NCBI RefSeq assembly: GCF_049898325.1
Contig: NZ_JAFCXL010000024.1
Coordinates: 4,259 to 68,258 of the forward strand
Direction: 5' to 3'
Length of the DNA stretch: 64,000 nucleotides
Origin: JAFCUW01 sp049898325
Lineage (GTDB): Bacteria; Pseudomonadota; Gammaproteobacteria; Burkholderiales; Burkholderiaceae_D
Shown in pieces: positions 8,505 through 16,987 of the stretch (position 1 is the stretch's first letter; every line of letters begins with the position of its first letter). Position numbers and translations under genes: made by a program. The notes below the pieces were generated by a model. The model had not been told where the DNA came from. It saw only the letters and a program-made list of their open reading frames with translations, and searched no databases.

Positions 8505-9722
8505 CTATGGAGCACCGCCTATCGGAGACGCGTTTGCGCCGCCGGGATAATCGGCCCAGGCGGCCATCAGCTTGCAGCGCTTGTCCAGCAAATCGCCCCG
8601 GCGATACGCCGCCTCGACCTTGTCCGGTAATTTGTGAGCGAGCGCGTGCTCGCACACTTCCCGCGAAAACGCATTCGATGCGTACTCCGCACACCAGTCA
8701 CGAAAGGTCGAGCGGAAACCATGCACCGTGATGTCGCCACGGCCCATGCGGCGCAGCACGGCAGTGAGCGACATGTCGGAGAGCGTGCCACCGCCGCGCC
8801 CGGGAAATACCAGCGGCGTCGAGGGTTCCGCCGCCCTCAATACCGCGAGAGCCGGCGCTGCCAGCGGCACCCGGTGCTCGCGTCCTGCCTTCATCGGCTC
8901 GGCGGGGACGGTCCATAACGCATCTGCGACATCGATTTCCGGCCAGGCGGCGCCGCGCACCTCGACGGACCGGCCAGCCGTATAGATCAGAAATTCCAGG
9001 GCGCGCGCGAAAATACCCTCGCGCTGCCGCAACAGTGCCATGAATGCGGGCGCCTCCGCCCAGGCAAGGGCCGGCCGATTGATTACCGGCGCCACCTTGT
9101 TCGGATTGGCAAGCAGGAACTCGAGGTGACCACGCCAACGCGCCGGGTTTTCACCAGTTCGAAACTTGCTCACCGTCGCCCAGTCCAGGATCGCCTCGAT
9201 GCGGCCGCGCAGGCGCGTCGCCGTTTCCGTCTTGTCGATCGAGATCGGCGCCAGCGCCTTGACCACCAACGCCGTATCCACCTCGCCCACGGCCGCAGCG
9301 TCGAAAACGGGCGACATGTAGGTCGCAAGGGTGTTCTCCCATTGCTGGGCATATTTTGCATTGCGCCACGAGGCGCGGTCGGCGGTAATGTACGCTTGAG
9401 CGCAGGCGTCGAAGGTGATTGTGCGTGCTTCAACCAGCTTGAGGGCCAGCGCAGCATCGCGGCGCTCTGCCAGGGGGTTGGCGCCTGAACGGACGCGCCG
9501 GCCGCATTCGCGCGCCATTTCCCTCGCCTCGGCAAACGATACATCGCGCAAGGAGCCGCGGCCCATGTGATATCGCCGACCGTCGATTTCGTAACGGTAC
9601 ACCCAGCTCTTGCTGCTACTGGAGAACACTTGCAGCCACAAGCCCTCGCCGTCGCAATACCAGCCGGGCGCAGCCAGGCGTGACGCCTTCAGTGCCGACA
9701 AATTATTGACTGTTCTCGCCAT
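8505..9722 (-). CDS. site-specific tyrosine recombinase (island integrase)
   Basis: A 405-residue integrase of the P4/CP4 type. The N-terminal arm-binding domain has the typical opening (LKASRLAAPGWYCDGEGLWL, then YRYEIDGRRYHMGRGS). The SAM-like core-binding domain spans about residues 105-200. The catalytic domain shows R251 (TAGRSVEVRG), the HGFR box (H334, R337), H363 (EHALAHK) and the nucleophile Y373 (AAYRRGD). All five are intact, so the enzyme could be active. It faces away from the right end, its start 160 bp from a tRNA-Ser 3' end at 9883-9906, which is the usual arrangement of integrase beside its attachment site. Integrases of this family insert elements into tRNA 3' ends. Two adjacent 12-bp repeats lie in the upstream region. 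Confidence 0.93.
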   Translation of the reverse strand: MARTVNNLSALKASRLAAPGWYCDGEGLWLQVFSSSSKSWVYRYEIDGRRYHMGRGSLRDVSFAEAREMARECGRRVRSGANPLAERRDAALALKLVEARTITFDACAQAYITADRASWRNAKYAQQWENTLATYMSPVFDAAAVGEVDTALVVKALAPISIDKTETATRLRGRIEAILDWATVSKFRTGENPARWRGHLEFLLANPNKVAPVINRPALAWAEAPAFMALLRQREGIFARALEFLIYTAGRSVEVRGAAWPEIDVADALWTVPAEPMKAGREHRVPLAAPALAVLRAAEPSTPLVFPGRGGGTLSDMSLTAVLRRMGRGDITVHGFRSTFRDWCAEYASNAFSREVCEHALAHKLPDKVEAAYRRGDLLDKRCKLMAAWADYPGGANASPIGGAP

Positions 9723-9744
9723 GCGCGACCTCCACCGGAAGCTA

Positions 9745-9768
9745 GTTCTATCTACCGTTCTATCTACC
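9745..9768. repeat. two tandem 12-bp repeats upstream of the integrase
   Basis: GTTCTATCTACC occurs twice with no gap, starting 23 bp upstream of the integrase start codon. Tandem direct repeats in this position are often arm-type binding sites for the integrase or its directionality factor; here that role is inferred from position only. Confidence 0.6.
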
Positions 9769-9845
9769 GCTTAGAGGTGGATTGTGCCGAAAAGTGCCGG
9801 ACCTAGCCGGACAAAATATCAAGCGAGCTCCCTATGGAGGGACGG

Positions 9846-9874
9846 AAAAAAGCCCCGTTTCCGGGGCTTCTTTT
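9846..9874 (-). terminator. rho-independent terminator beside the tRNA-Ser 3' end
   Basis: The stem AAGCCCCG (9850-9857) pairs with CGGGGCTT (9862-9869) around a TTTC loop, with six A on the left giving a U-tract on the minus strand. It lies 9 bp past the tRNA-Ser 3' end on the same strand, so it is probably the original terminator of that tRNA gene carried with the attachment core. Confidence 0.75.
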
Positions 9875-9882
9875 CTAATACT

Positions 9883-9906
9883 TGGCGGAGACGGTGGGAT
9901 TCGAAC
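9883..9906 (-). other. tRNA-Ser 3' end fragment, probable island attachment site
   Basis: On the minus strand the 24 bases read as a T-arm 3' half (GTTCGAATC), the acceptor 3' strand CGTCTCC, discriminator G and an encoded CCA. The acceptor matches tRNA-Ser with a GGAGACG 5' strand. That 5' strand, the variable arm and the anticodon arm are absent from the next 100 bp, so this is only the 3' end. Tyrosine integrases of the neighbouring type use exactly such a segment as the att core. The intact tRNA gene or the partner copy should lie outside the window. Confidence 0.6.
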
Positions 9907-10166
9907 TACACGTCCGCCTGCGACTGACAACGTCCGACGACGTCCAACAATAGGCCGCAATTTATGGGTGCAAACAAAAAGCATCGAAGCCGACTGGTCT
10001 TTCCAAGTCGGGCTTGAGTTCGGCGGACCGGCACGTCCAGATCTCGAGCGATCCCCGCACTGACGGCGCTTGCACGATGCGTTTACTGAACTTGCAACAC
10101 TGAACCAACGCTGTCCGGGCTCGTCCGCTGAAGTCCCGCGCTGTTTTTCATACTTTTTTCATACTC
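9907..10166. other. non-coding junction between island and core
   Basis: No gene is supported. The stretch contains scattered CGTCC/GTCGGA-like repeats near 9910-9950 and two near-identical TTTTTCATAC runs at about 10145-10165. It may be a leftover of an earlier insertion, since a tRNA body would be expected to the right of the attachment core and is not there. Confidence 0.35.
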
Positions 10167-10203
10167 AAAAAAAATGGCCTACACCTCGTCAGTGTAAGCC
10201 ATT
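10167..10203 (-). terminator. terminator of the tRNA-Val gene
   Basis: ATGGCCTACAC (10174-10184) pairs with GTGTAAGCCAT with one mismatch around a CTCGTCA loop. A run of eight A to its left gives the U-tract on the minus strand. It lies 17 bp past the 3' end of the tRNA-Val gene on the same strand. Confidence 0.75.
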
Positions 10204-10220
10204 GATCTAAAACGTATTCT

Positions 10221-10295
10221 TGGTGGGAAGTGGCAGTTTCGAACTGCCGACCCCTGCAGTGTGAATGCAGTGCTCTACCCCTGAGCTAACCTCCC
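10221..10295 (-). tRNA. tRNA-Val (anticodon CAC)
   Basis: The 75-base minus-strand gene starts GGGAGGTTAGCTCAGGGG and ends with an encoded CCA. The acceptor stem GGGAGGT/ACTTCCC, the D-arm AGCTCAGGGGTAGAGC, the anticodon stem CTGCA/TGCAG with loop TTCACAC (anticodon CAC) and the T-arm GGCAG-TTCGAAA-CTGCC all close. It decodes GUG. It marks the return to core chromosome to the right of the island. Confidence 0.93.
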
Positions 10296-10353
10296 GAAGC
10301 GGGGCGAATTATCGCATGCCAACAGCCAATGTGGCAAGGGTCAGTGCCAACAA

Positions 10354-11058
10354 TCACGCGGCGGTGTAGCCGTGCCAGATGCATTGCCCTTTGACCGCCT
10401 TGTCCAGCCCCGCCAGCAGCGCTTCGTGCTCGGCCGCTTCGCTGTCGGTCGCGGGCAGCACGATGATCTGCGCCAGCGGCACCGCTTCGAGCTGGGCGCA
10501 GCCGGTGGCAGGCTCTTCTTCCATGTACATCGACAAGGAATTCTGTCCCCGCGTCATCGACAGGTAGACGTCGGCCAGCAACTCCGCATCGAGCAAGGCG
10601 CCGTGCAGCTTGCGGTGGGCGTTGGAGACGCCGTAGCGGTCGCACAGGGCATCGAGCGAGTTGCGCTTGCCCGGGTGCAGCTCCTTGGCCTGCACCAGGG
10701 TGTCGATTACGCTGCTGGTGTGCTCGGTGAAACTGGGCAGGCCCAGCAGCTTGAATTCCTGGTTCAGAAAACCCAGGTCGAACGGCGCATTGTGGATGAT
10801 CACTTCGGCGCCCCGGATGTACTCGCGCAGCTCTTCGGCAATCTCGGCAAATTTCGGCTTGTCGCGCAAAAATTCCGTGGTCAGGCCGTGCACCGCCAAG
10901 GCTCCCTCCTCCGAATCGCGCTCCGGATTAATGTAGCGGTGGAAATTATTGCCGGTCAGCATACGGTTGTGCAGCTCGACGCAGCCCACTTCGATCACCC
11001 GGTCGCCCGTGCGGGGATTCAGGCCGGTGGTTTCAGTATCGAGAACGATTTGACGCAT
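10354..11058 (-). CDS. dnaQ: DNA polymerase III epsilon subunit (3'-5' proofreading exonuclease)
   Basis: A 234-residue DEDDh exonuclease that binds the alpha subunit in the replicative polymerase and removes misincorporated bases. ExoI is DTETTG at residues 7-12, ExoII is HNAPFDLGFL near 95-104, and ExoIII is HRKLHGALLDAELLADVY with the catalytic His and Asp. The C-terminal 60 residues form the alpha-binding tail. The start chosen is the Met of MRQIVLDTETTG at 11058; an in-frame ATG 12 bases upstream (11070) is possible. It follows rnhA on the same strand with about 36 bp between, in the same order as E. coli dnaQ-rnhA-yafS-gloB. Confidence 0.96.
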   Translation of the reverse strand: MRQIVLDTETTGLNPRTGDRVIEVGCVELHNRMLTGNNFHRYINPERDSEEGALAVHGLTTEFLRDKPKFAEIAEELREYIRGAEVIIHNAPFDLGFLNQEFKLLGLPSFTEHTSSVIDTLVQAKELHPGKRNSLDALCDRYGVSNAHRKLHGALLDAELLADVYLSMTRGQNSLSMYMEEEPATGCAQLEAVPLAQIIVLPATDSEAAEHEALLAGLDKAVKGQCIWHGYTAA

Positions 11059-11094
11059 GGTATCTTTCAATGAAATGGGGAAGGTCGTACTGCT

Positions 11095-11538
11095 TCACAG
11101 GGGCCGGCGCACCGTCTCGACGCCACGGTTGGCCAGCACATCGGCCCGCTCGTTGCCGGGATGGCCGTTGTGGCCGCGCACCCAGCGCCATTCGACCTTG
11201 TGCTCGGCCTGGGCGATGTCGAGCGCTTTCCACAAGTCTTCATTTTTGACCGGCTCCTTCGCGGCAGTCTTCCAGCCCCGTTTCTTCCAGCCGTGGATCC
11301 ACTCGGAAATGCCCTTCTGCACGTACTGGCTGTCGGTGTGCAGCACGACGTCGCAGGGACGGGTCAGGATGCCCAACGCTTCGATGACGGCGCGTAATTC
11401 CATGCGGTTGTTGGTGGTGTTCGGCTCGCCGCCGAAGATCTCTTTTTCATGGCCGTCGGCCACCAGCAGGGCGCCCCAGCCGCCGGTGCCGGGATTGCCC
11501 TTGCAGGCGCCATCGGTGAAAATTTCTACTTTGCTCAT
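11095..11538 (-). CDS. rnhA: ribonuclease HI
   Basis: A 147-residue type 1 RNase H that cuts the RNA strand of RNA-DNA hybrids, removing R-loops and primers. The active-site acids are D9 (IFTDGACKGNPG), Glu of NRMELRAV, Asp of HTDSQYV and Asp of GNERADVLAN, with the catalytic His in RGHNGHPG. The frame is open for 90 codons further upstream, but the start at 11538 gives the standard family length and N-terminus (MSKVEIFTDGACKGNPG). It lies between a methyltransferase gene and dnaQ, all co-directional. Confidence 0.96.
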   Translation of the reverse strand: MSKVEIFTDGACKGNPGTGGWGALLVADGHEKEIFGGEPNTTNNRMELRAVIEALGILTRPCDVVLHTDSQYVQKGISEWIHGWKKRGWKTAAKEPVKNEDLWKALDIAQAEHKVEWRWVRGHNGHPGNERADVLANRGVETVRRPL

Positions 11539-11575
11539 GCCGCGTGTGGTCTCTCTGTGGATTGTGCTCAATGAC

Positions 11576-12349
11576 TTATTTACGATTGGTGGCCGGCACC
11601 GCTTGCGGCGCGCCAGCCGTGCGCCGGCTCCAGGCCGGACCGATAATGGTGCCGCCCTTGACGCGCTTGATGGCGTGCACCATGTAGACCGCGCCCAGGT
11701 ACGGCCAGCCGCGCTGGCCTGCCCGCTCGAGAAAAGCGAAGCGCTCGAGCCACCTGGCGCTGCGGCACGGCGGCGCGTAACAGCCGAAGTGGCTGCGACT
11801 GACGCCAAGGTTGAGCAATTTTAACCAGTCTTTCATGCGCGGCATAGAGATGAATTCGCCAGCGGCCGGCAAATACGGGCTGCGAAATGCCCGCCCCAGT
11901 GCCTGGCGCGCCCCCCACAGGCTGGCCGGATTGAAGCCGCAGATGATCAGCTGCCCCTCCGGGATCAGCACCCGCTCGACTTCGCGCAGCACCTGGTGCG
12001 GCTCGGCCGCGAACTCGAGCACGTGGGGCATCACCACCAGGTCCAGGCTGTGCGAGGCAAACGGCAAGTCGGCAAAATCGAGGGCCACGGCGATCTGCCG
12101 GCTGTCGGCCGACAAGGCCAGTTGCGCGGCGCTCGAGGTGCGCGTGGCCGCGCGCCACTTGTTGGGCATGCGGCTGGCGGCGAGCGCGTCGATCTGCGGC
12201 AGGCCGATCTGCAGGGCGTTGTAGCCGAAGATGTCGGCGGTCAGTTGATCGAGGCACTGTTGTTCCCAAGCGCGCACGTAGGCGCCGGCCGGCGATTGCA
12301 GCCAGCCGTCGAGCGCTATAATGGATTGTTGCGAGCTTGCGCTGTCCAT
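11576..12349 (-). CDS. class I SAM-dependent methyltransferase (YafS-like)
   Basis: A 257-residue protein with a methyltransferase-11 type core: LPFASHSLDLVVMPHVLEFA, then the helix PHQVLREVERVLIPEGQLII and GFNPASLWGARQ. The usual glycine-rich SAM motif is replaced by LQIGLPQIDAL, as I remember for the YafS group. The substrate is unknown. It is divergent from gloB with 164 bp between the starts and co-directional with rnhA, the conserved arrangement of E. coli yafS. The last 25 residues are a basic tail. Confidence 0.85.
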   Translation of the reverse strand: MDSASSQQSIIALDGWLQSPAGAYVRAWEQQCLDQLTADIFGYNALQIGLPQIDALAASRMPNKWRAATRTSSAAQLALSADSRQIAVALDFADLPFASHSLDLVVMPHVLEFAAEPHQVLREVERVLIPEGQLIICGFNPASLWGARQALGRAFRSPYLPAAGEFISMPRMKDWLKLLNLGVSRSHFGCYAPPCRSARWLERFAFLERAGQRGWPYLGAVYMVHAIKRVKGGTIIGPAWSRRTAGAPQAVPATNRK

Positions 12350-12513
12350 GCCGGTGATTCATCCTTGTCGTTGCGTGCAAGCACTTGCCTGGTTCGGCTG
12401 GCTTTCGTACTTAAAAGCAAGTCGATCACGCCAGCATGTTGCCTATGGTATGACAACGCTGGCGTCGTTGCATTTTTTCCCACCAACCCTCCGCTCACGG
12501 CCACCGCCCCACC

Positions 12514-13308
12514 ATGACAACTCTCCAGCGCCGCCCCCTGACCGTTGTTGGCGTTCCCGCCTTCAAGGACAACTATCTGTGGCTGATCCACGATGGCGTC
12601 GATGCCGCCGTCGTCGATCCCGGCGACGGCGCCGCCGTGCTGGCCGCGCTCGAAGCCCTCGATCTGCGCCTTGCTGCCATTTTACTCACCCACCATCATG
12701 CTGACCATACCGGCGGCGTGCCGGCCCTGCTGGCCCATGGCGCCGTGCCCGTGTTCGGCCCCGCCAAGGACGGCATTGCCGCCGTCAGCATGGCGCTGGG
12801 CGAAGGCGATGCCATCGTGGTGCCCGGCCTGGGCCTGCAGCTGCGCGTGATCGACGTGCCGGGCCATACGCTGGGCCATATCGCCTATGTCAGCGATGCA
12901 CAGCACTGGCTGTTTTGCGGTGACACCCTGTTCGCCGGCGGCTGCGGCCGGATTTTCGAGGGCACGCCCGGGCAGATGGCCACCTCGCTGGCCAAGCTGG
13001 CGCGCTTGCCCGGCGACACCCTGGTCTATTGCGCGCACGAATACACGCTGTCGAACCTGCGCTTTGCCAAGGCCGTCGAGCCCCACAGCGCCGCCCTGCA
13101 GGCACGCATCGTCAGCGACACTGCCCTGCGCGCACACGGCCAGAGCACGGTGCCGTCGACCATCGAACTCGAACTGGCCACCAACCCCTTCCTGCGCTAC
13201 AGCGAACCGGCCATCTTCGCCAGCCTGCTGGCAGCCGGCAAAGTGCAGCCGGGCGCGACGCCACTGGCCAGTTTCGCCGCCCTGCGCGAATGGAAGAACA
13301 GTTTCTGA
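12514..13308 (+). CDS. gloB: hydroxyacylglutathione hydrolase (glyoxalase II)
   Basis: A 264-residue metallo-beta-lactamase-fold enzyme that hydrolyses S-D-lactoylglutathione to D-lactate and glutathione, the second step of methylglyoxal detoxification. The binuclear metal motif THHHADHTGG starts at residue 59 (H60, H62, D64, H65). Further ligands are in the PGHTLGHI and FCGDTLFAGGCGRIFEG segments and in YCAHEYT. The C-terminal HAGH domain with its glutathione-binding basic residues ends EWKNSF. It overlaps the next gene by one base. Confidence 0.96.
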   Translation: MTTLQRRPLTVVGVPAFKDNYLWLIHDGVDAAVVDPGDGAAVLAALEALDLRLAAILLTHHHADHTGGVPALLAHGAVPVFGPAKDGIAAVSMALGEGDAIVVPGLGLQLRVIDVPGHTLGHIAYVSDAQHWLFCGDTLFAGGCGRIFEGTPGQMATSLAKLARLPGDTLVYCAHEYTLSNLRFAKAVEPHSAALQARIVSDTALRAHGQSTVPSTIELELATNPFLRYSEPAIFASLLAAGKVQPGATPLASFAALREWKNSF

Positions 13309-13955
13309 TGGGCGCGATCCGCGTCACCTTTTATTTTGATCCGATCAGCCCGTACGCCTGGCTGGCCAGCAAGGCGCTGGCACGCATCGAAGACATCGGC
13401 GGCGAGATCGTGTTTCAACCCGTGCTGTTTGCGGGACTGCTCAATGCCCACGGCCAGAAAGGGCCGGCCGAAGTCGCCGCCAAGCGCCGCTACATGTTCC
13501 GCGACGTCATGCGCGAGGCAACCCGCGCCGGCCTGCCCTTCAAGGCACCGCCGGGCCACCCCTTCAATTCCCTGCAGGCCCTGCGCATGTGCCTGGCGGT
13601 GACGGAGGCGGGCCCGCGCCGCCGCTTTGCGCTGGCGGTGATGGCCGCCTGCTGGGAACAGGGGCGCGACATCAGCGACCTGGCGGTGCTCAAGCACATC
13701 GCCTTTGAGTGCGGCCTGGCCGCCGACGAGCTCGCCGCGCAGGCGCGCCAGGCAGGCATCAAGGTGCAACTGGCGGCCGATACCGAGCAAGCCATCGGCG
13801 ACGGCGTCTTCGGCGTGCCCACCTTCAAGGTCGACGGCGACCTGTTCTGGGGTGCCGACCGCGTCCACTCGCTGCTGCGTTACCTGCAAGGGGCGCGCAT
13901 CGACGAGGCGGCGCTGGCCGATATCCTCGCGCGGCCGGCCATGGCCGAACGTTAA
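13308..13955 (+). CDS. DsbA-family 2-hydroxychromene-2-carboxylate isomerase-like protein
   Basis: A 215-residue protein with a thioredoxin fold carrying an inserted helical domain. It opens FYFDPISPYAWLASKAL, where SPY replaces the CxxC of DsbA, as in kappa-class glutathione transferases and 2-hydroxychromene-2-carboxylate isomerases. The cis-Pro loop is FGVPTFKVDGDLFWGADR, followed by the C-terminal helix. These enzymes bind glutathione and isomerise or conjugate aromatic substrates. No naphthalene-pathway genes are nearby, so the true substrate is unknown. The ATG overlaps the gloB stop (TGATG), so the two glutathione-linked enzymes are translationally coupled. Confidence 0.88.
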   Translation: MGAIRVTFYFDPISPYAWLASKALARIEDIGGEIVFQPVLFAGLLNAHGQKGPAEVAAKRRYMFRDVMREATRAGLPFKAPPGHPFNSLQALRMCLAVTEAGPRRRFALAVMAACWEQGRDISDLAVLKHIAFECGLAADELAAQARQAGIKVQLAADTEQAIGDGVFGVPTFKVDGDLFWGADRVHSLLRYLQGARIDEAALADILARPAMAER

Positions 13956-14107
13956 TTTGCCTGCTCGGCCTCGATAAAATCGATGAACGCGGGCAAGGGC
14001 GCCGGCAAAAGACGCCGGCCCGTGCCGCAACGCAGCAGCGCGCCTGCTATGGCAGCTACCAGTCACAAGAATTGATGCACGTTGACGCATCAACACGGCA
14101 AGGACGT

Positions 14108-14145
14108 AAAAAAAGGGCTTGGCAGCGCGTGCCAGACCCCTTTTC
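14108..14145 (-). terminator. terminator of the malate synthase gene
   Basis: AAAAAAAGGGCTTGGCA pairs imperfectly with TGCCAGACCCCTTTTC around a GCGCG loop, with a U-tract on the minus strand. It lies 18 bp past the aceB stop codon. Confidence 0.65.
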
Positions 14146-14162
14146 AGACCGCCATGCAGAAC

Positions 14163-15752
14163 TTAGATTTCTTCGTACAGCGGCAAGGTCAGGAACTCTT
14201 CGAACTTGTCGGACGTGGCCATGGTTTCAAAAATCGTGGCGGCACGCTCGTAGCTGGGGTTCTCGCCATTGGGGGCGTCGACCTTCACTTTGGCCAGCTC
14301 TTCGGGAATCATCGCCCGCACCATGTCGGCGGTGACCTTGCGGCCGTCTTCGAGCACACCCTTGCTCGAACGGATCCACTGCCACACTTGCGAGCGGCTG
14401 ATTTCGGCCGTGGCCGCGTCTTCCATCAGGTTGTGGATCGGCACGCAGCCATTGCCGGTCAGCCAGCTGCCCAGGTAGTGGATGCCCACGTTGATGTTGT
14501 AACGCAGGCCCGCTTCCGTGATGGGCGCTTCCGGCTTGAAGTCGAGCAACTGGGCCGCCGTCACTTCCACGTCCATGCGCTGTTTTTCCACCTGGTTGGG
14601 CTTGTCACCGAGCACATTGACGAATTCCGTCATCGCCAGTTGCACCAGGCCCGGGTGGGCCACCCAGCCGCCGTCGTAGCCGTCGGTGGCATCGCGCGCC
14701 TTGTCCACGCGCACGCCGGCCATGGCGATCTCGTTCTTTTCAGGGTCGTTCTTGATGGGAATCAGCGCGGCCATGCCGCCCATCGCTTGCGCGCCGCGGT
14801 GATGGCAGGTTTTCAGCAGCAGCAAGGCGTAGGCGCGCATGAAGGGCGCCGTCATCGTCACTTTCGGGCGGTCGGCCAGGCAGAAATCTTTGTCGAGCTT
14901 GAATTTCTTGATGCACGAGAAAATATAATCCCAGCGGCCAGCGTTCAACCCGCTGCTGTGGGCGCGCAGTTCGTACAGGATTTCATCCATCTCGAAGGCG
15001 GCGTTGATCGTTTCGATCAGCACGGTGGCCTTGATGGTGCCTTGTGGCAGGCCCAGTTCGTCTTGCGTCATGACGAAAATATCGTTCCACAGGCGCGCTT
15101 CCAGGTGCGATTCGATTTTCGGCAGATAAAAATACGGGCCGGCGCCCCGCGCCAGCAGTTCCTTGGCGTTGTGGAACATGAACAGGGCGAAATCGAGGAT
15201 GCCGCCGGAGACGCGCTTGCCGTCGACGAGTACGTGCTTTTCGTCGAGGTGCCAGCCGCGCGGACGCACGATCAGGGTGGCGATCTTGTCGTTGAGCTTG
15301 TACGACTTGCCCTTCTGCTCGAGCGTGATGGTGCGGCGGATCGCTTCCATCAGGTTGATCTGGCCGTCGATCTGGTTGTGCCAGTTCGGCGTCTGCGAAT
15401 CTTCGAAGTCCGTCATGTAGGCATCGGCGCCCGAATTGAAGGCGTTGATGACCATCTTGCGGTCGGTCGGGCCGGTAATTTCCACGCGGCGGCATTGGAG
15501 CGCGTCGGGAATCGGCGCGATGGTCCAGTCGCCGGCACGGATGTCGGCCGTTTCGGCGAGAAAGTCGAGCCGTTCGCCGGCATCGAGGCGGGCCGCAAGC
15601 GCGGCGCGCTGGGCCAGCAATTGCTGGCGGCGGGGTTCGAAGGCGCGCGAGAGCTTCGCCACCAGGGCCAGCGCGTCAGGGGTCAGGATCTGCTCAAAAC
15701 CGGGTTCGATGGCGCCATTGATGTCCATGCCGGCTGGGGTGCTGATTGTCAT
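14163..15752 (-). CDS. aceB: malate synthase A
   Basis: A 529-residue enzyme condensing glyoxylate with acetyl-CoA to give malate, the second step of the glyoxylate shunt used for growth on acetate or fatty acids. The family signature is HSSGLNAGRWDYIF, with FYLPKIESHLEARLWNDIF and TFKATVLIET-like segments for the TIM barrel. The tail matches the A-type ending (LTLPLYEEI). The start at 15752 follows CGGAGCGAAAC. The frame is open 51 codons further upstream, but that part is Ala/Gln-rich and is probably not translated. It is divergent from a LysR regulator with 230 bp between. Isocitrate lyase is not in the window. Confidence 0.96.
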   Translation of the reverse strand: MTISTPAGMDINGAIEPGFEQILTPDALALVAKLSRAFEPRRQQLLAQRAALAARLDAGERLDFLAETADIRAGDWTIAPIPDALQCRRVEITGPTDRKMVINAFNSGADAYMTDFEDSQTPNWHNQIDGQINLMEAIRRTITLEQKGKSYKLNDKIATLIVRPRGWHLDEKHVLVDGKRVSGGILDFALFMFHNAKELLARGAGPYFYLPKIESHLEARLWNDIFVMTQDELGLPQGTIKATVLIETINAAFEMDEILYELRAHSSGLNAGRWDYIFSCIKKFKLDKDFCLADRPKVTMTAPFMRAYALLLLKTCHHRGAQAMGGMAALIPIKNDPEKNEIAMAGVRVDKARDATDGYDGGWVAHPGLVQLAMTEFVNVLGDKPNQVEKQRMDVEVTAAQLLDFKPEAPITEAGLRYNINVGIHYLGSWLTGNGCVPIHNLMEDAATAEISRSQVWQWIRSSKGVLEDGRKVTADMVRAMIPEELAKVKVDAPNGENPSYERAATIFETMATSDKFEEFLTLPLYEEI

Positions 15753-15982
15753 GTTTCGCTCCGTTGATTGTAATTGGTCTGGTGCCCTGCCCGCGCTGGC
15801 GGCCTGCGTGGCGGCCAGCGCTGCGGCAGCGCAGCAAGTGGGCCAACTGGTGGCCGCTTGTGGCCGTTGGCTCTGCTTGTGTTTTGCAGTATATTCACTA
15901 AACATACGATAAACGAGACAATTTATACATTCATCTGTGCGTTTTTGTCACAGATCCACCATGCGAAACGAGAAGCCGCACT

Positions 15983-16888
15983 ATGGGACAATTCCGCCAG
16001 ATCTCCACCTTCGTCGAAGTCGTCGCCCGGGGCAGCCTGTCGGCGGCGGCGCGCGCCGAGGGCATCGCACCGGCCATGATCGGCCGCCGTCTCGACGCGC
16101 TCGAAGCCCGGCTGGGGGTCAAACTGTTGCAGCGCACCACCCGCAAACTGGCGCTGACGAACGAGGGTGCCGCTTTCCTGGAAGATTGCCAGCGGATCCT
16201 GGGCGAACTCGAGGAAGCCGAGTCGGCCGTGGCCGAGCGCAGCGCGCGCGCCAGCGGCCACCTGCTGGTGTCGGCACCGGCCGGCTTCGGCCGCCAGCAC
16301 GTGGCGCCGCTGCTGCCCAGTTTTTTGGCCGAGCACCGCGACGTCACCATCAATCTGAACCTGAACGACCGCCTGGTCGACGTGGTGGGCGAAGGGGTCG
16401 ACGTGGCCATCCGCATCGCCAGCCTGTCCGATTCGTCCCTGGTGGGGGTCAAACTGGCCGACAACCAGCGCGTGCTGGTCGGCTCGCCCGCTTATTTCAA
16501 GCGCCATGGCACTCCGCTCGTGCTCGACGACCTGGCCCGCCACAACTGCCTGGCCATTTCCAGCGAAGGCAGCCAGCGCGGCTGGACCTTCATGGACAAT
16601 GGAAAAAACGTCACCATCAAGGTCGGTGGCAATATGCAGTGCAACGATGGCGAGGTGCTGCACGACTGGGCACTGGCGGGCAAGGGACTGGCGTGGCGCT
16701 CGATGTGGGAGGTGGGGCCGGAACTGCGGGCGGGACGCTTGCGCACGGTACTGGACCAGCATGCGGCGCCCGGCAACGATATCTATGCCGTGTTCGCCCA
16801 GCGCCGCCACTTGCCGCTACGGATACGGGCCTTCGTCGATTTCCTGCGCCATACCTACAACCAGAGCGATTACTGGCGGCCCGCTTGA
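15983..16888 (+). CDS. LysR-family transcriptional regulator, divergent from malate synthase
   Basis: A 301-residue regulator. The winged helix-turn-helix is at residues 1-60 (GSLSAAARAEGIAPAMIGRR, then LEARLGVKLLQRTTRKLALT), followed by the linker helix and a two-lobe effector-binding domain of the CrgA/DsdC-like branch (HLLVSAPAGFGRQHVAPLLP, then DVAIRIASLSDSSLVGVKLA). LysR genes usually control the divergently transcribed neighbour, so control of aceB is a reasonable inference. The effector is unknown. AAACATACGATAAACG just upstream of the divergent starts might contain an operator half-site, but I could not define one. Confidence 0.92.
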   Translation: MGQFRQISTFVEVVARGSLSAAARAEGIAPAMIGRRLDALEARLGVKLLQRTTRKLALTNEGAAFLEDCQRILGELEEAESAVAERSARASGHLLVSAPAGFGRQHVAPLLPSFLAEHRDVTINLNLNDRLVDVVGEGVDVAIRIASLSDSSLVGVKLADNQRVLVGSPAYFKRHGTPLVLDDLARHNCLAISSEGSQRGWTFMDNGKNVTIKVGGNMQCNDGEVLHDWALAGKGLAWRSMWEVGPELRAGRLRTVLDQHAAPGNDIYAVFAQRRHLPLRIRAFVDFLRHTYNQSDYWRPA

Positions 16889-16987
16889 ACTGATGCACCA
16901 TCGCGCATCAGTGGTACGCAAGCGGCCCGCCCAAGGCAGCGCGCCTGACGCCGCCGCGGGGCAGGGTCAGGCGCGAAAATTCGGGCG

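Noticed and set aside
9883..9990. A complete tRNA-Ser gene
   Set aside because: Only the 3' 24 bases fit; no acceptor 5' strand, anticodon arm or variable arm follows.
14082..15767. A 561-codon plus-strand frame opposite malate synthase
   Set aside because: It is His/Val/Gly-rich antisense text; the minus strand encodes an unmistakable malate synthase.
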